Assembly (NCBI RefSeq): GCF_900129505.1 | Contig: NZ_LT670818.1 | Location: 1,178,001-1,242,000, forward strand | DNA length: 64,000 bases | DNA from: Bradyrhizobium erythrophlei | GTDB taxonomy: Bacteria; Pseudomonadota; Alphaproteobacteria; Rhizobiales; Xanthobacteraceae | Direction: 5' to 3' | In this document: positions 60,650 to 64,000 of the stretch, one piece after another | How positions within the stretch are numbered: the stretch's first letter is position 1 | Layout of the letters: each line of letters opens with the position of its first letter | Position numbers and translations under genes: made by a program | Notes under the pieces: generated by a model | The model's input: only the letters and a program-made list of their open reading frames with translations | Database searches by the model: none | What the model was told of the DNA's origin: nothing

Positions 60650-61140
60650 TTTGCCCGAGCTTTGGGTTTCGTTGTCCCTCGTGAGAAGAGGGAGCAGGGA
60701 ATGCCGGATGCGCGCTGCACCCGCGGTCTCGTGTGCAAAATGGACAAAGGAAAACGCACACGAGCATACAGGTTCAGCGGAGGCACTCCGGCATTCCCTG
60801 CGCAATGGCTTTACGGCTTACTCCGCGCTCTCCCCGGAGAATCGGGCCTTGTTGTCTCCGTCGCCTGCGAATAACTGGCTCGTCCGCGCCCGGTCGGGCC
60901 GACTTGCCTTTTCGCCGACTTGACGCCAACCGCTGAGGCGTCAGGACCACACGACTTCACCGTACGCTTCGGCACCGCTCGTCAGCACGTCCTGTGATCG
61001 CTCACGAGCCCAAAAAAAGCCCGCCCTGCCATCCCATCGCGCGCACGGCGCCGCCGCGTCCACCGCATCCCGTCCCAACGTTCGTGACGATGGCCAACGC
61101 CCCTTCCTTGGGGACAGGATGCCGGGACTCCTAAAGGTGA
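60650..61140. repeat. Conserved non-coding block resembling a multicopy Bradyrhizobium/Rhodopseudomonas repeat
   Basis: From memory, sequences with GGAGGCACTCCGGCATTCCC, GGCGTCAGGACCACACGACT and CCCGTCCCAACGTTCGTGAC recur in many bradyrhizobial genomes as unannotated DNA. Only one copy is in this window. No ORF, no IS ends. Recognition without a search, so confidence is moderate. Confidence 0.5.
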
Positions 61141-61402
61141 TTTGCCCGACGGCGAAAGCGGAAATCTGCCCGTCGGGTTGTTTTGTCGCAGCCACGACCG
61201 CCATCAAGGCGTGAACGCCTGAATTCGCATTGTTGAGCGGGCGTCCGCTTTGCTGTGCATCCCGGACTCAAGTCGGACGTCGCGTGATGTCAGAAAACTG
61301 CCGATCTTGTTGCAAAAGTCGATTGAGGCAGGTCGCGTCCGTTATGCAATGTTCCGGCAGCAATGACGCTGCGGTATGCGCTTGAATGACGGCAAATGAT
61401 GG

Positions 61403-61440
61403 CACCGTCGCGGACCAAAACGACTTGCTCCGCGACGGTG
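61403..61440 (-). terminator. Hairpin after the Spy-like gene
   Basis: CACCGTCGCGGA and TCCGCGACGGTG form a 12-bp perfect stem with a 14-nt loop, 16 nt beyond the stop of the minus-strand gene at 61456. There is no U-tract, so termination strength is uncertain. Confidence 0.55.
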
Positions 61441-61455
61441 GCGGCTCATGTGGCC

Positions 61456-61968
61456 TTAGTCGTCGTCATCTCCGGATTCGATACGACGTTCAATCGTATC
61501 TCGCATTCCGCGCATCGCCACGACCGTCACGAAAGCCATCCTCTTCTTCTGATCCTGGCTTAGCGTCTTGTAGAGTGGCTCCCACGCATCGGCTTCCTTC
61601 TTGAGGTCGGCCGCACGTTGACTCAGTGCCTCCGCCCGACGTTGCATGTGTTCGACCGCATTTTGTTCGCGAAGAACTTCCGTTGGGCTGCTGCTATCGC
61701 GCAGTTCCGCGACCCGTTCCAACCGGGCTTGTCGGTTCTTCGCTCTGGCGCGGATGGCCTCCTCTACGGCCGGCCAGTATTTTTCCTGCTCGGGTGTCAG
61801 CTGCAAAGCAGCCTTGATCATGCCGACCCGTGCATCCGTCAAGGCGTTGAGGTCGGCGCCAGTAATAGGATGCCGCATTCCTACAGTGGAAGACGTTTCT
61901 GCGGCGATAGCAAAAGGCGATGCTGTTATAAGAACTGCAGCTGCTGCAAAGGCTATTTGCTTGATCAT
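61456..61968 (-). CDS. Spy/CpxP-like periplasmic LTXXQ protein
   Basis: A 170-residue protein. Signal peptide MIKQIAFAAAAVLITASPFAIAA; mature part mostly helical with DARVGMIKAALQLTPEQEKYWPAVEEAIRARAKNRQARL (LTPEQ = LTXXQ motif) and a second one-like repeat LSQRAADLKKEADAWEPLYKTLSQDQKKRMAFVTVVAMRG. Members act as periplasmic chaperones or metal-stress proteins. The very end is acidic (ESGDDDD). ATG 61968 follows AGGAG at 6 nt; the longer frame is not coding. Monocistronic. Confidence 0.85.
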   Translation of the reverse strand: MIKQIAFAAAAVLITASPFAIAAETSSTVGMRHPITGADLNALTDARVGMIKAALQLTPEQEKYWPAVEEAIRARAKNRQARLERVAELRDSSSPTEVLREQNAVEHMQRRAEALSQRAADLKKEADAWEPLYKTLSQDQKKRMAFVTVVAMRGMRDTIERRIESGDDDD

Positions 61969-62689
61969 TGCAAACTCCTGTGTCTCGTGCCGTTCGCCCC
62001 CAGGTAGAAGGCCGCAATCGGGACCACGGGTCAAATCAAGAAGACGTTCACGCGCGTCGCGCGTCGGTAAGTTCCGTCGGCTGCCCCCAGACCAAAACAA
62101 TTATGACGTGATCGTGACGCTCCCCGAGTCCCGCCGGGCGTCCCCGCCGTGACCTCGCAAGCGGGCCTCGGCCCGACCTTAATAAAAGCGTGGTAGGCTG
62201 CCCTGTCTGAGGTCGGAATAGGAGGCTCACGCAGTGCGAGCGCGCTTGGGAACGGGTTCAGTGGTTGTGGTAGTATCGCTCACGGTTTCAGCTCCTGAAG
62301 GTGGCCTTTCGCTCTGCCGCGTCCGGTGGCAAAGGTCCCGGTCCTAGATTTGGCGAAATGCCCTGAAAGCCGATGATGTAGGGTAGAGGAAAATCCCTTG
62401 TTTTGAAGGGTTTTGGTGCCTTCAGAACCTTTCACCGCCGTTCAAAATAGAGACGTACGGGCACGAGGTCTGGCGTGTGCTCATGCCGGACCTCGTTTGT
62501 TTATGAACGCTGATCGGTGTACCGCTCCAAATAGGTCTACTTAGAGTCAATCTCGACCGAATTGGGCTGACGGCGTCATGTCCGGTTTACCCCGGTTGTG
62601 ATCGTCGGAGCGGACATGCCGCCTCGGCAGCTTCGTGCCAGGAACGGACTCGGGGGGGCAACAGGTGAACACGAAACAGGATCACGAGC
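61969..62689. other. Gene-poor stretch of 0.7 kb
   Basis: No convincing gene. A 37-codon frame at 62234-62347 (GTG start, AGGAGG 8 nt before; a hydrophobic VVVVVSLTVSAP stretch) is the only candidate, with no family resemblance. The remainder shows no strong dyads or terminators. Confidence 0.45.
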
Positions 62690-63526
62690 ATGACAGTTCT
62701 TCGCATCGCTGCATTTTCGGACGGCAATAAAGGCGGCAATCCTGCCGGTATATGGATCGGCGACGATTTGCCGCCTGCATCGAGGATGCAAGCGATGGCA
62801 GCGGATGTTGGGTTCTCGGAAACGGCCTTCGCGGCTCCCGAGGGTGGCGCATGGCGCGTTCGGTATTTTTCGCCACTATGTGAAGTGCCGTTTTGTGGAC
62901 ATGCCACCATCGCTCTGGGGGCCGCTCTTGCACTTCAACACGGCGACCGAACTTTTCAACTAAAGCTGAATCGCGCAGATATTTCGGTCGCTGGCCGCCG
63001 AGACGGCCAGACAATTGCAGCCGCGCTTCAATCACCGCCGACACGCAGCACATCCATTGATCCGTTGCTACAAGCGGATTTGCTGCAACTTCTCGACTAC
63101 TCGATCGACGATCTCGATTTGAAAATTCCGCCCGCGAAGATTCACGGCGGTGCCGACCATGTCGTCCTGGCTCTGAAAACGCGCACCGCGCTTGCTCGCA
63201 TGAGCTATGACCTCAAGCTCGGCCGAGAGCTGATGGAAAGAGCCGGATTAGTTACGGTCGCGCTTGTTACGGCAGAGAACCCGCAACTGTTCCATGTCCG
63301 CAATGCGTTTGCCGTCGGAGGCGTACTGGAGGATCCGGCAACAGGTGCAGCCGCCGCTGCGTTAGCGGGATACTTGCGTGACATAGGCTGGCCGCACGGG
63401 GGTGTCATTAATATTGTTCAGGGAGAAGACATGGGAATGCGATCGCTTATCCGTGCGGAGATTAGCGAGATTGCAGGCAGTTCAATAAGGGTATCAGGGA
63501 CGGCACGCATCATGAGCGACGCATGA
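62690..63526 (+). CDS. PhzF-family isomerase-like protein
   Basis: A 278-residue PhzF-fold protein: FSDGNKGGNPAGIWIGDDLPPASRMQAMAADVGFSETAFAAP with the family's catalytic Glu (Glu44 in SETAF), YFSPLCEVPFCGHATIALGAALAL, and RNAFAVGGVLEDPATGAAAAALAGYLRD near the C-terminus. The fold is related to diaminopimelate epimerase; most members have unknown substrates. Length is close to the family norm. It is isolated between non-coding regions. Codon use is somewhat AT-richer than the neighbouring catabolic genes, which may reflect a different history. Confidence 0.92.
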   Translation: MTVLRIAAFSDGNKGGNPAGIWIGDDLPPASRMQAMAADVGFSETAFAAPEGGAWRVRYFSPLCEVPFCGHATIALGAALALQHGDRTFQLKLNRADISVAGRRDGQTIAAALQSPPTRSTSIDPLLQADLLQLLDYSIDDLDLKIPPAKIHGGADHVVLALKTRTALARMSYDLKLGRELMERAGLVTVALVTAENPQLFHVRNAFAVGGVLEDPATGAAAAALAGYLRDIGWPHGGVINIVQGEDMGMRSLIRAEISEIAGSSIRVSGTARIMSDA

Positions 63527-63586
63527 TCATAATTAAGTGCACTGTCACCGTAACCAATGAAGAGGGTCACCCTCATTTTTTAACCT

Positions 63587-63709
63587 CTAAAATCGAAGAG
63601 CTAACAGCAGAGCAAACACGAGTACGATCAGCAGCGCCGCTGCAATCGCGACAATGCCCTGCGCATCCAGCCGAAGCCCCCAAAAACTGACCTGAAGTCG
63701 ATTGCGCAT
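63587..63709 (-). CDS. 40-residue single-pass membrane peptide
   Basis: MRNRLQVSFWGLRLDAQGIV is followed by a hydrophobic helix (AIAAALLIVLVFALLLALRF) to the stop. Similar small proteins with FWGLR-DAxGxxAIAAA are, as I recall, frequent in Bradyrhizobium; function unknown. ATG 63709 sits after GAGAGCCAGG. The open frame extends upstream, but the part before it is not protein-like. Confidence 0.5.
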   Translation of the reverse strand: MRNRLQVSFWGLRLDAQGIVAIAAALLIVLVFALLLALRF

Positions 63710-63798
63710 ACCTGGCTCTCCATTGAAAAATTGAGAGCCTTCGGGGGACGATCTATCTGTCGGCCGCTTTGTGCGCCCGTCAACAGCGAATAATGTCA

Positions 63799-63823
63799 CC
63801 ATGTTCCTACCGTAGGAACATGG
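63799..63823. repeat. Perfect short hairpin CCATGTTCCTA-CCG-TAGGAACATGG
   Basis: 11-bp perfect arms with a 3-nt spacer. Isolated in non-coding sequence 90 nt upstream of the 40-residue peptide gene. It may be a protein site or a mobile palindromic element. Confidence 0.6.
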
Positions 63824-64000
63824 CGAAGGCAGCAACTACTTGAGGGCACACAGCAATTGGCAAGCACTAACGAACCGCGTGTCAGTGGTGCGTCAGATGA
63901 ACTTTTGTGACTTGCGCATTGTCCACAGTTGAATCGCTGTCACCCCGGTCATCTATCCCGCGCCAGCTTCCGCTTTCCCCAATGATGGTCTTTGCGGTCC
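63824..64000. other. Window end, nothing recognised
   Basis: No ORF, repeat or RNA signal supported in the last 177 nt. Confidence 0.4.

Larger units (their letters stand above)
60336..61455. other. Long non-coding repeat region downstream of the tcu operon
   Basis: No credible gene in 1.1 kb. It holds a large imperfect inverted repeat (60368-60555), a conserved-looking block (about 60650-61140) and a hairpin (61403-61440). Small plus-strand frames here lack ribosome sites and codon bias. Confidence 0.6.

Noticed and set aside
61290..61340. Sequence around TTGTTGCAAAAGTCGATTGA as an IS end
   Set aside because: Reminiscent of IS borders, but no transposase, no inverted partner and no target duplication were seen.
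62234..62347. 37-codon GTG frame with AGGAGG upstream
   Set aside because: Ribosome site is good but the product is short, unrelated to anything I know, and lies in a gene-poor stretch; kept only as a remark.

Overview
The window looks like chromosome of a Bradyrhizobium-type alphaproteobacterium (Nitrobacteraceae, near Rhodopseudomonas). Grounds: high GC, a membrane-ferritin gene (mbfA) behind a textbook Irr/ICE box, many intergenic palindromic repeats of the kind rhizobial genomes carry, and a p-coumarate locus close in content to the cou/tar locus of R. palustris. No rRNA, tRNA, CRISPR, phage or transposase gene was seen.

Layout. 0-0.7 kb: end of a glycerate 2-kinase gene. 0.9-19.6 kb: aromatic-acid (probably p-coumarate) locus: MarR regulator, ABC uptake genes including a fused permease-ATPase, solute-binding protein, thioesterase, SDR, feruloyl-CoA-synthetase-like ligase, crotonase, DUF3237 protein, TRAP transporter and, divergently, 4-hydroxybenzoate hydroxylase (pobA). 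A 4-kb block (5.3-9.4 kb) with small genes, an MFS pump and a glycosyltransferase interrupts it. The motif GTTAT-N5-ATAAC or a close variant lies before the ABC, ligase and TRAP operons, suggesting one MarR regulon. The enzyme set fits uptake, CoA ligation, hydration, dehydrogenation, thiolysis and CoA release to 4-hydroxybenzoate, then PobA to protocatechuate.

19.9-31 kb: small accessory genes: PaaI thioesterase, LysR/flavin protein pair, GST-like gene and WYL regulator sharing a 22-bp operator, YkgJ protein, a TAXI-like membrane-anchored binding protein, and a cyclic-nucleotide module (membrane cNMP-binding protein divergent from an MloK1-like K+ channel whose gene overlaps a crotonase gene). 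31-44.5 kb: a second CoA-thioester catabolic cluster (nitroreductase, three acyl-CoA dehydrogenases, second ligase, crotonase, SDR, TetR regulator, thiolase, another acyl-CoA ligase, epoxide-hydrolase-like enzyme), paralogous in part to the first.

44.6-55.3 kb: poly-histidine exported protein, Irr-box/mbfA with an outer-membrane-type gene, cytochrome b561, amidase, zinc alcohol dehydrogenase, GST, an SDR lacking its catalytic Tyr, crotonase, GNAT, DUF1127. 55.4-60.3 kb: complete tricarballylate operon (LysR, tcuC, tcuA, tcuB). 60.3-64 kb: long non-coding repeat-rich stretch, a Spy/CpxP-like protein, PhzF-family protein and a 40-residue membrane peptide.

Starts were chosen from visible Shine-Dalgarno sequences and family N-termini. 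Functions come from sequence recognition without database searches.
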